Shown here: in pieces, positions 34,571 through 45,681 of the stretch | Layout of the letters: each line of letters begins with the position of its first letter | Position numbering within the stretch: the stretch's first letter is position 1 | Source of the DNA: Blepharisma japonicum | Lineage: Eukaryota > Ciliophora > Heterotrichea > Heterotrichida > Blepharismidae | Assembly: GCA_949751835.1 (NCBI GenBank) | Contig: CATKHK010000021.1 | Location: 186,001-250,000 of the forward strand | Length of the DNA stretch: 64,000 nucleotides | Reading direction: 5' to 3' | Notes under the pieces: model-generated | Told to the model about the DNA's origin: nothing | What the model saw: only the letters and a program-made list of their open reading frames with translations | The model's database searches: none | Position numbers and translations under genes: made by a program

Positions 34571-36820
34571 TTAAGTTGAGCGATCAGGTTTAGCTTTAGG
34601 ACCCAAGCCTAAAAATATTTTTTCTGCCTCTCTTCTAGCAGTTGTATCTATAATTTGCATTGATGCTCTCCTTACCCTTGTTTTTTCTTCCCAATAATTA
34701 AGGTTCTTCTTGAGCTGTTCCAAAACATACTTATTAATTGGATCATTATTTAAATATTCGCATCACACATCAAATAAAGGCAAGCAAATATTTTTAATAA
34801 ACCCAGCTTGAGATTTTGGAATTTCTGTTGTGTCTCTATCACAATACATAGAAACCTGTTGATTTCTCTGTTTCTCTAAATCCCCTTGCCTGAAAAATTC
34901 TTCACACACAAGTGCAGTCCATTTTTCATGAAGTTCAGACATTTTCGCTGAGTGCCCAATATCTGCACACTTTAATCCCATTGATAAAATCAATATTTTG
35001 TCATCATGTACATCTAGCGCTAAATCAGCTAAGTTCTTAGCTCTAGCTCTAAATCTTCCTAAAATTTCAAAATGCCTTGACATGTCAGTTTCTAATATCA
35101 TTTCGATTATTAATTTTCTGGCTTTTACTCAGTCGTCTGAGTCAATGTTTTCAAATATATTGCAACCTTTATTACCCATGATTCCATAAATTTTGGAGAT
35201 GTGCATGTTTTCTAAGACACTGCTATCATTATATATCATAGCAATTTCATCACGGTTATTTATTAAAAATCTGCTTGTCAAAGCTGGATGGCCTACATCA
35301 TGACCTAAGCAGGCAACCATAAGAGAAATGATTTCTATTGGATGCAGATGCTTCACAATCTCACTTGTAGTTAAAAAATAGAGCATGGTATGCAGCACAT
35401 CAGCTGCATGGCATGAGTTATGATAAGGGTTTTGATGATAATTCTATATAGATATTACTCTCTCTAACGTTTTAAAAAACCTATCAATTGTTTCTTCGTT
35501 AATGCTAAACGCTGTACTTAAGTTTCATTTTTCAAATAAAAATTTTGCAACTATAAAAATGCTATGTCCAGTGGCATTATACACAAACCATATATCAAAA
35601 TTTCAGTTTTTCCCTATACTTGAAAGAACTGATTCTAATTCAGCAACACCATAAGAACTAAACGGAAATGCTAAATCTCTTTCTTTTAGATCCATAACAG
35701 ATGGCCTTCTAGATAAGCTTTTGAATTTCGTGGCTAATGAATGGTCCATACAATATTCTGACAAAAACACTCTATCTTGCTCGTCCATGCCGTCACTGTT
35801 GACCTTAATTTCAGCCATAATTAGTCCATGTGCAATGCCTCGTTTAACTTTTTCTATATCACTTTGGGCTGATTTTAGCTTGTTTTTTATATCTTTGAAC
35901 ATAATCACAGCCGATGATTGTTTAATATTTGCCTTGATTTTATCACACATATGCAATAATAGCTCAATTTCAGTCCACATTTGTTGGGTAAATATATCAC
36001 CGTTTTCTTCATTGGCTAAAGGATCTAGAGCTTCTTCCTCTTGCTCACGTCTCCAAAATAGCTGTTTAGCTCTATAATCAATTTGTCAGGAATCTATTAC
36101 TTGAAGGATTAAAAATACAAGTAAAACCAAATAATCACTGAGAATGGCTAAATAAGATAGAGGGGAAAAAGCTAGCATAAATAATAAAAGCATGACAAGG
36201 GTTAGTAACGATAATAGAGCAACGAATACAAAATGATCGAAAATAACGAGTTTATAAAGCACTATGAAGCAAGCTATAACTAGTGTGTGATTTTGGTTAT
36301 TTTTTTCATAGTCAGAGTTTGTAATTCCACATAAAACCCTTTCATCACAAATAATTAAGTATGTCATAAAAACTGATCCTAAAAGGATAAATAGTTGTTT
36401 GTTTCTGTTTAAAAAGTATGAGGACTTGAAGATCACGTATATAATACAAAAACTCACAGTTAGGACTACTGTAAGAAAAATCACTCTTATGATTAAATGA
36501 TTTTGAGATTGCTTATTGCTGGAATAAAGAAGAATAGCTGTACTGACTGTGATTGCTATGTAGGAAAATAAGAAAATAAAAAATATTAGCATATTATTCT
36601 TGAACTCAGAAGATGGGCCTTTATTGATCCCTTTCTGGCATGTGTGCTGCTGGTGGAATCTTTTCTCAAGAAAATTATCATTGAAAGTAAGAAGATTTGG
36701 ATTTATTGGAATTTTTTTACTTTCTAGTGATTCGTTATCTGCTATGCTGTATATTGATGATTTTGCAAATTTAAAGAAAGCGGTCTCGCTTACCATCTCT
36801 AACATTTTGCTTCGGTTCAT
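34571..36820 (-). CDS. Membrane-anchored class I 3',5'-cyclic nucleotide phosphodiesterase
   Basis: complement(join(34571..35443,35459..36820)), 744 residues, several TGA Trp codons. Residues about 80-245 hold six hydrophobic helices, then a linker, then the PDE catalytic domain. Metal and substrate motifs: YHQNPYHNSCHAADVLHTM, ACLGHDVGHPALTSRF, LKCADIGHSAK and the invariant glutamine region KSQAGFIKNICLP. Intron GTAATATCTATATAG removes a stop just before YHQNPYHN. Hydrolyses cAMP and/or cGMP; specificity cannot be told. Six-helix PDEs of this layout are known in ciliates and apicomplexans. Confidence 0.95.
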
Positions 36821-37848
36821 TTTTTATTGGTAATTTAAATCAATAATTAAGCAATACCCATTTACTGATTTTTTCTTTGAATATGTGAGGTAAAATTTTT
36901 AAGAAAAACATTATCAGCTCTAACGTTAAATTCTAGGTTATTTTTAGATTTTTTTACTCCATTTATATTTATGTATCAATTTTATTTATTTTTTATTATG
37001 TATTCACAACATAACTTAATATTTATGGAAGAACTATTGTAATCCTCAGCGAAAATTTATAATCTATGAATTCGATTAATGTTTTTATTTTTTTTGATTA
37101 AAAATATAGATTTGTTGTGGTCTAGAATTAAACAGCTCATGCATATTTTTGTTTTTGAGTCCATTATTTTTTTAACAGCACATCATTCTTTATTCATAGC
37201 TAAAATATATTCTAAATTAAAGTTTCTGTATTTATAATATAAAAACTAACTTCTGTTGATCAGATTTATTAAATTATTAATTCTATTTTTATGCTCTCAA
37301 GTGATATGAGTATTATGCTTTTATTTTTCATAACTAAAAATTAATAAGCCCAAAGATTAATATTTTCCTCACTTTATTTATTCCGTTCTATAATTATTGA
37401 TTTATATTAATATGATTTTAAAATAACAGTTTTATTTTATCATTTATTTTAGCAAAGCTAATCTTTTTTATATATAAAAGTTAATTATTTAACTTTTAAA
37501 AATTTTATACAATATCTAAATTTTAATATTTGATTGAGTTCACATACTGAATAAAATATTGCGTCAAAATTAAAAGTCAAATAATTGCAGGAATTATAAT
37601 TAAAAATGCCTTGAAAGAAAATAAGCAATCCCTATCTAATTTATTGTTATAGAAGTATAGAGATACGTAAAAAAGCCAATAATAATACGTTTTAATAGCG
37701 ACATGATAGAAATAGCATAATAGTAAAGCTTATAAAAGGATAACTCATTATTTGTGTCTAAACATTATTACTTTTATCTTATCTTAAATATATCAACTAT
37801 TTTCAGTTCTCACTGACCTAAAATTATTTGAATTTCGCATATAAAAAT
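36821..37848. other. Long AT-rich spacer between divergent genes
   Basis: About 1030 bases, the largest gene-free stretch in the window, extremely A/T-rich with long T tracts. It lies between the starts of the phosphodiesterase and ATG101, so both promoters fall here. No coding frame or RNA fold is evident. Confidence 0.6.
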
Positions 37849-38430
37849 ATGAATCATGAACAGAACGTAATAAAAGGCCTAGTGCTTGAGCCTCGGCAAG
37901 TGAAAGACGCTTTACGAGTAATAATCCATTCAATCCTTTTTCAGCGAGAACTCGGAGTTGTTACCCCTCGTCAAGTAGAAAGTGATTGTGGAGTTTTTTA
38001 TTTAACCCTCAATGATATCAATACAGATAAGCACATAGAAGAACAGCTAACATTATTCGAAAACAGGCTCCAGGAAAGGCCAGTTTTAATTTTAACGCTT
38101 TCTTTCTATCAGACAGTTAAAAAGAAAACCTTTTTGTTCATACAAGAAAAAACCAAAGTCATATGGGAAGAGTGGAAAATCCCTATACAGCTCCAGCAGA
38201 TGACAATTCCTGAGCCAAGAAAATCGGACTCAAGATTGGCCAAAAAATTAAGAAAACGGCTTATGGCAATCATTGAGAGGATCTGTGAGAAAAAAGACCA
38301 TTTGCCGAGCATTGGAGAAGCTGATGATCCGACTGTAATAAGATTTCCGTATGAAATTAGTTCGATAGAGGCAGAACAAATGCCTGGAAATTATTTTGGG
38401 AAGAATATTCCGCATTTGGTGATAATTTAA
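37849..38430 (+). CDS. ATG101: Autophagy-related protein 101
   Basis: 193 residues; ATG 37849 chosen because upstream in-frame codons lack ATG. Matches the ATG101 HORMA-fold family: LEPRQVKDALRVIIHSILFQ, VTPRQVESDCGVFYLTL, LTLSFYQTV and the C-terminal CEKKDHLPSIG with FPYEISS. ATG101 stabilises ATG13 in the ULK/ATG1 autophagy-initiation complex. Typical family length is about 215. No TGA, no intron. Confidence 0.93.
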   Translation: MNHEQNVIKGLVLEPRQVKDALRVIIHSILFQRELGVVTPRQVESDCGVFYLTLNDINTDKHIEEQLTLFENRLQERPVLILTLSFYQTVKKKTFLFIQEKTKVIWEEWKIPIQLQQMTIPEPRKSDSRLAKKLRKRLMAIIERICEKKDHLPSIGEADDPTVIRFPYEISSIEAEQMPGNYFGKNIPHLVII

Positions 38431-38562
38431 GTGTAAAACAGAATATTTGTGAAATAAAACATGCTATATCAAAAATTTATGCATATTAATATAAATGAGT
38501 TTTAGTAATTAGCTAAGTTATCTATATCAAATCGGCTCAATTTAATGCCTTATCATTTCGAA

Positions 38563-39171
38563 TTAGTAATTTATGCAAGATAAGCTTGTTGGTGATTTAA
38601 CCATGAGCTTTTCTTTTAAGAGCATTCTTCTCCTTTGAATCCACAGAAATGGATCTGATTTTTTATTTTTCAAATTATCGTCAATATCAGGTGTTGCAGA
38701 TCTATGTGAGCGAGAGTCTTGGCATATTTTCACATTAGGCTCACTTGATCTATTTTTAGCCATTCTCTTATGTTCAGCAATATTTTTATTTCTGCTTTCA
38801 ATTATTTGAAAAGAGAGACTTGGGCTAGGTCGATTAATTCTTTTTGAATATACATAATCCATAGCTTCATATTTTTCTTTCAAATTAGGTGTAAGAAATG
38901 ATTTTTGCCTACGAATTCTATAACTTAAAGGAGCTATTGGCTTTGAAACTAGAGCTATTATTGGGCATTCTACAAGTTTTATTTCTTGATTATTAAATCT
39001 GTTGAGTAATGGAAAAAGACAATTTTTGCAGCTGATTTTACGATTTTTTAGGCTGCTTTTCTTTGGCTTTTTATCTTCAGATTTAATGTATTTTTTGGCT
39101 AGGGCAATGAGCTGTTTTCTGTTTTCACGTGTTTCTTTTAAGTATTGTTGCAGATCAGCGACATTTGACAT
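38563..39171 (-). CDS. Hypothetical basic protein, 202 residues
   Basis: Single open frame from ATG 39171. Rich in Lys, Arg and Ser; contains KNCLFPLLNRF and a short Ser/Pro segment (RINRPSPSLSFQII). No signal peptide or membrane segment. No recognised family. Adjacent plus-strand sequence 39194-39385 is open but lacks coding character. Confidence 0.68.
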   Translation of the reverse strand: MSNVADLQQYLKETRENRKQLIALAKKYIKSEDKKPKKSSLKNRKISCKNCLFPLLNRFNNQEIKLVECPIIALVSKPIAPLSYRIRRQKSFLTPNLKEKYEAMDYVYSKRINRPSPSLSFQIIESRNKNIAEHKRMAKNRSSEPNVKICQDSRSHRSATPDIDDNLKNKKSDPFLWIQRRRMLLKEKLMVKSPTSLSCINY

Positions 39172-39462
39172 ATTAGTTAAACTGCAATAAATAATGAATA
39201 ATCATTCTAATTCATTTAAGTTATCTACATATATTTTATCATTTCAAGCAATTAAATCATCTATTTTCTGTATTTTAAATCCACAATTAATTGTTTCTTA
39301 TCTTGGAAAATTTATTAACAAAGAAAATTATTTTATTTTATCATTAAATTTATCCATGCTATATAAATTTCATATTTCACGCTAAAAGCTTAGAATTCCA
39401 TATAAACATCCCAAATTTTTTAAAATGCACTTAAATGGTTCAAAATCAGAAAAGATTAGAAT

Positions 39463-40968
39463 ATGGCAACTCAGCTTCCTTCTAATACCGCAAACGGTGA
39501 CTCTGAAGAAATAGTTGCAAAATTAGTATCTAGCAATGAGAAAACAGCTCAAACATATGACATTCGACCATCAACTACAAGCGTCACGTTTGGTAGAGCT
39601 ACAGGATCTACCATTATTTTGCGAGATGTCAAATGTAGTGGTAAACACTGCACAATAAATGTTGTAAAAGCAAATGACGACTATGAATTTTTGATTGAGG
39701 ACACTTCATCAAACGGAACTTTTATTAATGGAAATCTAATTGGCAGAGGAAAGTCCACTAAAGCTGCTTTTGGTGACATTTTGACTATTCTTAGAGAGGC
39801 ACAGGTAGGCCCAGATGATAAAATCGAATTTGTGATCCAAAAACCAACTCAAAAAAGGGCGCGCGAGCCTGAAGAAGACAAATCTAACAAGAAATCCAAC
39901 ATGGACTCAAAGCTAGAAGAAGAAATCAAATGTTTAATATGCATGGAAGTCATGTATCAGCCTGTCACCTTATTCCCCTGTCTACACAACTACTGTGGTG
40001 GCTGTTTTTCAGACTGAAAGCAGCGTTCTCTAGAGTGCCCTAACTGCCGTACCAAAGCTAAAGAAGTCAAGAAAAATCATTTTTTGGTCAACTTAATCGA
40101 AATTTTCTTAAAAGAGCACCCTGAAGCACAACGACCAGCAGAAGAATTAAAAGATTTAGATGATCATAACGAGTTTAAAGCAGATAGAGTTAAATTAGCT
40201 AAAGACGGGTTTAGCTCAGATGGAAGCGCTTCATCTGAGGAAGAAGAAAAAAAGACACCTACAACTCCTGCTAGAGGCAGAGGCAGGGCTAAAGGAATCC
40301 AAGGAGGAACAAGACCACTTGCAGTAGCCCAAGCACAAAATATCCGCCAAAATATATGCAGACAATGCCAAAGGCGAGTAGATAATTTTCAATGTCAAGG
40401 AAACCAAGCACATGTGCAATGTTCAGCCTGCCATCAATATATGCCATTAAGGCCGAATAATAGACAAAGCTGCGAGGTCTGCAAGAAATACTTTTGTAAT
40501 TTATATTGGCAAAGTGGAGCAAAATGTAGAAATGGTCTTGGACAAATAGAAACTTATACGCAAACAACGTTTACAGCGATCCCTCCCAAGGCAATTAATG
40601 AGAATAAGTTTGAACAAACTGTATTAGGAGACTATTTAAGGGCTAAAAGGATAAATTTCCAAAGAGTGGCGAATGAAATGCTGACAGCAATGGAACAAAA
40701 TCAGTGGAATATGAATTTAAGTAAGATTAATGTAGATGGAAACCAAGTCATGCTGCATAAAAACAGCTTGGTGTGCCCTGAGTGCGCTTTATCAGTTTGG
40801 AATGAATTATTATACAAATATAGAGAAAAAATTCCTCCCAACGAACTACCAGCAATAGTAGGACAAAGACAAGACTGCTGGTATGGCAGAGAATGCAGGA
40901 CACAAATTCATAATATTGTGCACGCACAAAAGCTAAACCACATTTGTCCACCAGTAACCTCTATTTAG
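39463..40968 (+). CDS. CHFR: CHFR-type E3 ubiquitin ligase (FHA-RING-Cys-rich/PBZ), copy 1
   Basis: 501 residues, one TGA Trp (FSDWKQRS). FHA domain at about 30-130 (VTFGRATGST, SGKHCTINV, SSNGTFINGN), RING at about 160-205 (CLICMEVMYQPVTLFPCLHN, CGGC, CPNC), then an acidic stretch, a zinc-binding Cys-rich region, and a C-terminal PBZ-like finger CWYGRECRTQIHNIVHA with NHIC. This is the domain order of CHFR, a mitotic checkpoint ubiquitin ligase that binds phospho- and poly(ADP-ribose) signals. Tandem paralogue follows 76 bases downstream. Confidence 0.93.
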
Positions 40969-41044
40969 ACTCGATTGCAGCCTAAGTAAATTTTTATAAG
41001 TAATTAGAATTATAAATGGGTAAAAAATAAGTCAAAGTTTATAT

Positions 41045-42622
41045 ATGGAAAATCACACGGAAAACAATAGTTCTCAACATAAAACTGGAAAAATTGTAGC
41101 AAAGCTGGTGAGCAATAATGAAAAAACAGCAGAAAGTTATGAAATAAAAGAAGATGAAAAACAAATAATAATTGGAAGAAGCCCAAAGTCAAGTATAAAA
41201 CTAAATGATAGTAAGTGCAGTAAAATACATTGCATAATAGGAATTATAGATTCTAACAATGAAATTGAATTTTTGGTTGAAGATTTTTCATCAAATAACA
41301 CTTTTATTAATAATAACCCTGTAACACTTACCTAGATCGGGAAAGGAAAACTTTCAACTGCTCAATTTGGCGATATTTTAACAATTCTCAGAGAAAAGCA
41401 GGTTGGCCCAGATAAAAAAATTGAATTTGTTTTCCAAAAATCAACAGAAAAGCGTCCGCACGATAATGACGAGAATTTTTCGAATAAAATTAAAAAAACA
41501 AGCGCATCTTTAGAAGAACAGTTTAAATGTCAAATTTGTATGGGAATAATGTATCAACCAGTCACATTATTTCCATGTTTGCACAACTTCTGCGGTGGAT
41601 GCTTATCAGGCTGAACATCTCAGTCATTTAAATGTCCAAATTGCAGAGTAAAAGCAGAAGAGGTCAGAAAAAATAATTTTTTGACTGAGCTAATTGCTAC
41701 TTATTTAAAGGAAAATCAAAATGCTAGAAGAGATGAAGAAGAGCTGAAGGATCTGAAAGCAAGAAACAAGTTTAACAGAGAAACAGTTAAATTAGGGGTT
41801 GATATAAAACTGGCAAATGAAAATGATATAGAGGATGGGGAAGAATTGACGATGTTTAATATTGGAGACTATGTAATAGAAGAAGAAAATTATGATGACT
41901 GAGATATGGAAGAAGTAGAAAAATCGCCCAAACGACTGCCTAATCCTTATGAAATTAAAAGAGGAATAGGGCCTAATAGAAGAAGGCCTGTACAAATTGA
42001 TAGAAATAATTACGAAAAAACTGACTGTTTGCAATGTGAAAATATAATTGATGGATTTCAATGTCCAAGAAATCAGAATCATATACAATGCAATAATTGT
42101 CATAGATATATGCCACAAAGGCCTGGAATGAATCAAGATTGTGCTATCTGTGGCACACACTTCTGTAATAAATATTGAAAAAACGGTCTAGGGTGTATGG
42201 ATGGGTTAAATGAAATTATCAACAATATAAGGTTTTTCAATAAAATTCCTAAAGAATCTATGAAGGAAAATCCAATTGAGCAAACTATCTTGGCTGATTA
42301 TATAAATAATTATCAGATAAAATTTATGGATATTGCTAATGAGATGATACAAGCTATGGAAATGGAACGATGAAATATGAAAATAAGAGATGGGAAAAAT
42401 GTTATTTTGAATAGAAATTCACTTGTCTGTAAAAAATGCTCAAAGTTGGTATGATGTGAGCTAATTTATAGATTTAGAGAGAAAATTCCTAAAGATAGGT
42501 TGCCAGTTTCAATACTTCAAAAGAAAAATTGTTGATATGGGAGAGAGTGTACAACACAAACACATAACATTGAGCATGCGATGAAGTTGAACCATATCTG
42601 TGCTCAGGTAAAATCTATATAG
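41045..42622 (+). CDS. CHFR-type E3 ubiquitin ligase, copy 2, with one 15-nt intron
   Basis: join(41045..41320,41336..42622), 520 residues with several TGA Trp codons. Same domain order as copy 1: FHA (IIIGRSPKSS, CSKIHCIIG, SSNNTFINNN), RING (CQICMGIMYQPVTLFPCLHN), Cys-rich region (CLQCENIIDGFQC, CAICGTHFCNKYW) and PBZ-like CWYGRECTTQTHNIEHA. Intron GTAACACTTACCTAG sits inside the FHA domain at a place where copy 1 has no intron; splicing gives INNNPIGKGKLSTAQFGDIL, matching copy 1. The FHA glycine of SSNG is Asn here. More diverged and AT-richer than copy 1. Confidence 0.9.
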
Positions 42623-42767
42623 ACTAGAGATAATTAGCTTGTTTATTCCTGAAGAAACCATAAAGCGCTATTAAGGTAATAAAAATCAGTTAGCTAACTA
42701 TAAAACCGAGTATATTTAAACTCTCCTAAATTTTAAAATCTCAAAAAATTATTGTTATATTAACAAT

Positions 42768-43310
42768 CTAAGCGCTTTGCTCAAATTCCTTAATAAAATA
42801 CGCCATAGCAAGGTGAGAAGCTGATCTTGGGAATTTTTCTGAATTTGATACTGCAAGACGCTTAGGGGTTACACGTGATTTACATTTCCCATTTTGCTGG
42901 GAAGGCGGAGGGACTGTCCTTTGAGACACTTTTCTTGATAATGGAAGCCTTGAGCTGCTTCTGCGGGTGTTAGGAGGAAGCTTGCCAAAAGATATTGCTT
43001 TGGATTGAGCTTCAGATTCAGTCAAAAAAGAAGCAAAACCAAGAATAGCTGAAGCGTCTTCAGGAATTTTGGAAGCAAAATTGCTTATTTTAGCTCCTTT
43101 TCTGAGCTTTTGCCGCTTTGGAGGCTCTGAAGGTGAAAATGGAGAGCTTCGGGGCTTCTTGGAAAAGATGAATTTTATGTCGGAGTCAGTCATCTGTTGG
43201 AGATCACCCAGGATTTCTGAATAGGTGGCTTTGCTGTCAAATCTATTATTGTATATCATAAGTGATTGTTGAGAATTTTGCCTTTTATTCATTATTGTAT
43301 CTTTTGACAT
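42768..43310 (-). CDS. Hypothetical Ser/Pro/Lys-rich protein, 180 residues
   Basis: One open frame from ATG 43310, no TGA. Contains Pro-directed phosphosite-like motifs (SSPFSPSEPP, RRSSSRLPLS, TVPPPSQQNG) and basic clusters (KRQKLRKGAK), suggesting a disordered nuclear or cytoskeletal protein. No recognised domain. Convergent with CHFR copy 2. Confidence 0.68.
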   Translation of the reverse strand: MSKDTIMNKRQNSQQSLMIYNNRFDSKATYSEILGDLQQMTDSDIKFIFSKKPRSSPFSPSEPPKRQKLRKGAKISNFASKIPEDASAILGFASFLTESEAQSKAISFGKLPPNTRRSSSRLPLSRKVSQRTVPPPSQQNGKCKSRVTPKRLAVSNSEKFPRSASHLAMAYFIKEFEQSA

Positions 43311-43451
43311 ATTGCTATTTTAGCACAGTAGGCTTACTAAGGAAAGTGGCTAGAAATTTTTAAGAGCAACATTAAAGAAGAAATTATAGCAATTATCCTT
43401 TAAATTATCTAATACTCCTTTATTGCTATTTTTCATCTAAGTTCTAAAAAA

Positions 43452-44381
43452 TTACAAAAAATAGTCTGTAGTTCTTCTTGTGACTATTGGGCATGAGTTT
43501 CTAGGAGCAGGGTTATACTGCAAAAAAATATATTTTAGATTTTCGTCAATAACCATAATAGATCCTTGATTTCCGCATCGATAACAATAATTTGGTGCAG
43601 AAAAAACTGTGACTACATTATGGTCATGGCACCAATTGTACCCTTCCATCACTAATTGATGGGCCCTAGAAATTAGTGATAAATTATTTGTGTGATTAAA
43701 CTGTAAGGAAATATCTTGTCCAAAGGTTTGACCAAGCCCTCTAGGTGAAACACCTCACCCTTGCCTGTCATCTGGATCTGACCATAACAAATCAGACATA
43801 ACTTGATCTTGTGTGATATCTTTGAATCTATCTAAATCTCTTATTTGTTGAATTTGTTTTATGTCTGGAGATAATCCTCCATGGACACAAAAAATCTGAT
43901 TATCAACTAAAGCAGCTAATGGAATATAATTAAATAAATCTGTAAGTATATTTCATACTTTTGCTGACCCGTATTTTCTCATACATTCATCATAAAACCC
44001 ATAAGTGAGAGTTATTTGCTCACTTTCATGGTTCCCTCTAGTTAAAAATACACGCTTAGGGTATCTGATTTTTAAGCATAATAAATAAGTAAAAGTCTCC
44101 ACTGAGTCATACCCGCGATCCACAAAATCACCTAAAAATAAATAATTAATATCAGGTGGGTTTCCTCCGATTTCAAATAGCTGTATAAGATCCATGAATT
44201 GGCCATGAATATCTCCGCAGATAGTGACTGGGCATTTGACTGAAAGAACATTTTCTTCTGTCAGAAATATTTCCTTCGCTCTATTACTAATATCTTTGAT
44301 TTCTTCTTCAGTGGGTGTCTGAAATAGCGTCAGATTTTTAAGTTTTTCTTCAAACTTATCAAAATCTTCCATTTTATACAT
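43452..44381 (-). CDS. PP2A-family serine/threonine phosphatase catalytic subunit
   Basis: 309 residues from ATG 44381 (a second in-frame ATG lies three codons on). Metal-binding motifs GDIHGQ, GDFVDRG and RGNHE, plus [19 protein letters not shown] (TGA Trp) and YCYRCGN, identify a PP2A-type enzyme. The C-terminus RRTTDYFL corresponds to the methylated tail RRTPDYFL of PP2Ac with Pro replaced by Thr; the terminal Leu and the Tyr are kept. Two internal TGA codons are Trp. Likely pairs with HEAT scaffolds such as the product at 22396-24588. Confidence 0.95.
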
Positions 44382-44734
44382 AAAGAAGTTTCAAGAAATT
44401 AATAAATTTCAATAGACTGAGATGTGGGATTGTTTTTGAGAGAAATTAATTTAAATTAAATTTGAATTTATATGACATATTTCTCCATTATAAAAAGAAA
44501 GGAATATTAGCTTATGTTTTAGCAGGATTTTTAATATTTCTGGGGTCATTTTTATCGTAATTTGGCTAAAGCAGGCTATTTTGACTAAATTCCAAGGTCT
44601 GAACTTGAATATAGTATCTCGAACTTTGATTATGTTTAAAAAATTCGCTATGTAAACAATTTTTATTTAAATCATTTTTCAATTAGTTTTCTTAAAGACA
44701 TTATTATGATTATTCACCATTCTCTACTAATTCC
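44382..44734. other. Intergenic, AT-rich
   Basis: About 350 bases upstream of the PP2A gene and upstream of the RNA candidate at 44735. No coding frame seen. Confidence 0.5.
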
Positions 44735-44835
44735 CCTTTAGTGAAGAGTAAAAGGATTCGGTTCGTTCACATAGATGAGCGTTAATTTTTTTATTAAAAC
44801 CCTCTCATAGAGTGGGCGAGTTAGATGAAACTTGT
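44735..44835 (+). ncRNA. Candidate small structured RNA with Sm-site-like tract
   Basis: Within AT-rich spacer, three hairpins can be drawn in a row: CTCT-ACTAA with TTAGT-GA-AGAG; CGTTCA with TGAGCG around a six-base loop; and CCC-T-CTC with GAG-T-GGG around ATA. Between the second and third lies TTAATTTTTTTATTAA, resembling an Sm-protein site followed by a 3' hairpin, as in spliceosomal U RNAs. No U1, U2, U4 or U5 signature sequence is found on this strand, so identity is unknown and the call is tentative. Confidence 0.35.
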
Positions 44836-44911
44836 TCTTCATAATTTTTTACTATAGTTTACAATTTTCTTAAAAAAATTAATCTTAATGCTAATTTCTC
44901 TCTCTAGTAAA

Positions 44912-45622
44912 TTATTCCTTGACAGGAATGGGATTTCCATTCAAAGAATCATCAATATCAGTAATGACCCATTGCGAATCTTCAAACGGGTCTTTCCCTT
45001 CAAAAATATTCCAATTAGCGAATTTTAGAGCATCATGAACAATACGCTTATAAGCTACCATTTTTTCAAATTGGAACTTATGATACTCTATATCATCATT
45101 ATTATCGCCTTCAATCAAAATATCACTTTTGTCTAGAAGTGCTAACTTTTTCCTAGAGGCATAAAGAACACTCACTTTCAATATAATAGAGTTATTTGGG
45201 CCGTATAAGATAATGTTTGGTACTTTTGCCCTCTTGTCTAATCTACCTTCAGCTGGCTTATACTCAATATCATTTGTTGATCTATCTATGTTAACCCCTA
45301 TAAGGCAAACTGCATTGTGATAAGTCACATCAGCGCTTTCTTTCTCATTTATAATTTTAATTTTCTGCTCATTCACCTTTATTTCCTGAATTCCACTCTG
45401 CAATTTTCTATAAAGGTTTGACTCCATTGCATCTTCCAGCCAATTAATATCTTGACTTTCATATGATTTCAAAATTTCATCATAAACATATAGAAAAGAG
45501 TCTTTTTGTTTTAGCAATTCACTATTAAATCTGTCAGTAAGTGAAGGCAATTCATATGCTTTAGAGTTGCTGAATTTTCATGGTAAAATTGTTGAGCTGA
45601 AAAACCTTCGAATATATATCAT
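44912..45622 (-). CDS. Tim44-like domain mitochondrial protein
   Basis: 236 residues from ATG 45622. The N-terminus MIYIRRFFSSTILPWKF (TGA read as Trp) is a basic, hydroxylated presequence for mitochondria. The body matches the Tim44/mL45 fold (SFLYVYDEILKSYESQDINW, SNLYRKLQSGIQEI, VLYASRKKLALL, KMVAYKRIVHDALKFANWNI). Could be Tim44 of the import motor or the ribosomal protein mL45; the short length and missing coiled-coil N-terminal part of Tim44 favour mL45 or a relative. Confidence 0.75.
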
Positions 45623-45681
45623 AATTATTTAGGAAATATTTTATGATGGATCAGTCTAAGTGGATTTAATTTTAAGTAAAT

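Noticed and set aside
39194-39385. 63-residue plus-strand open frame
   Set aside because: Composition is that of AT-rich spacer (Leu, Ser, Ile, Phe runs) with no domain and no codon bias like true genes.
44770-44800. U5 snRNA loop-like CCTTTTACT on the minus strand
   Set aside because: No flanking long stem and no Sm site downstream on that strand.
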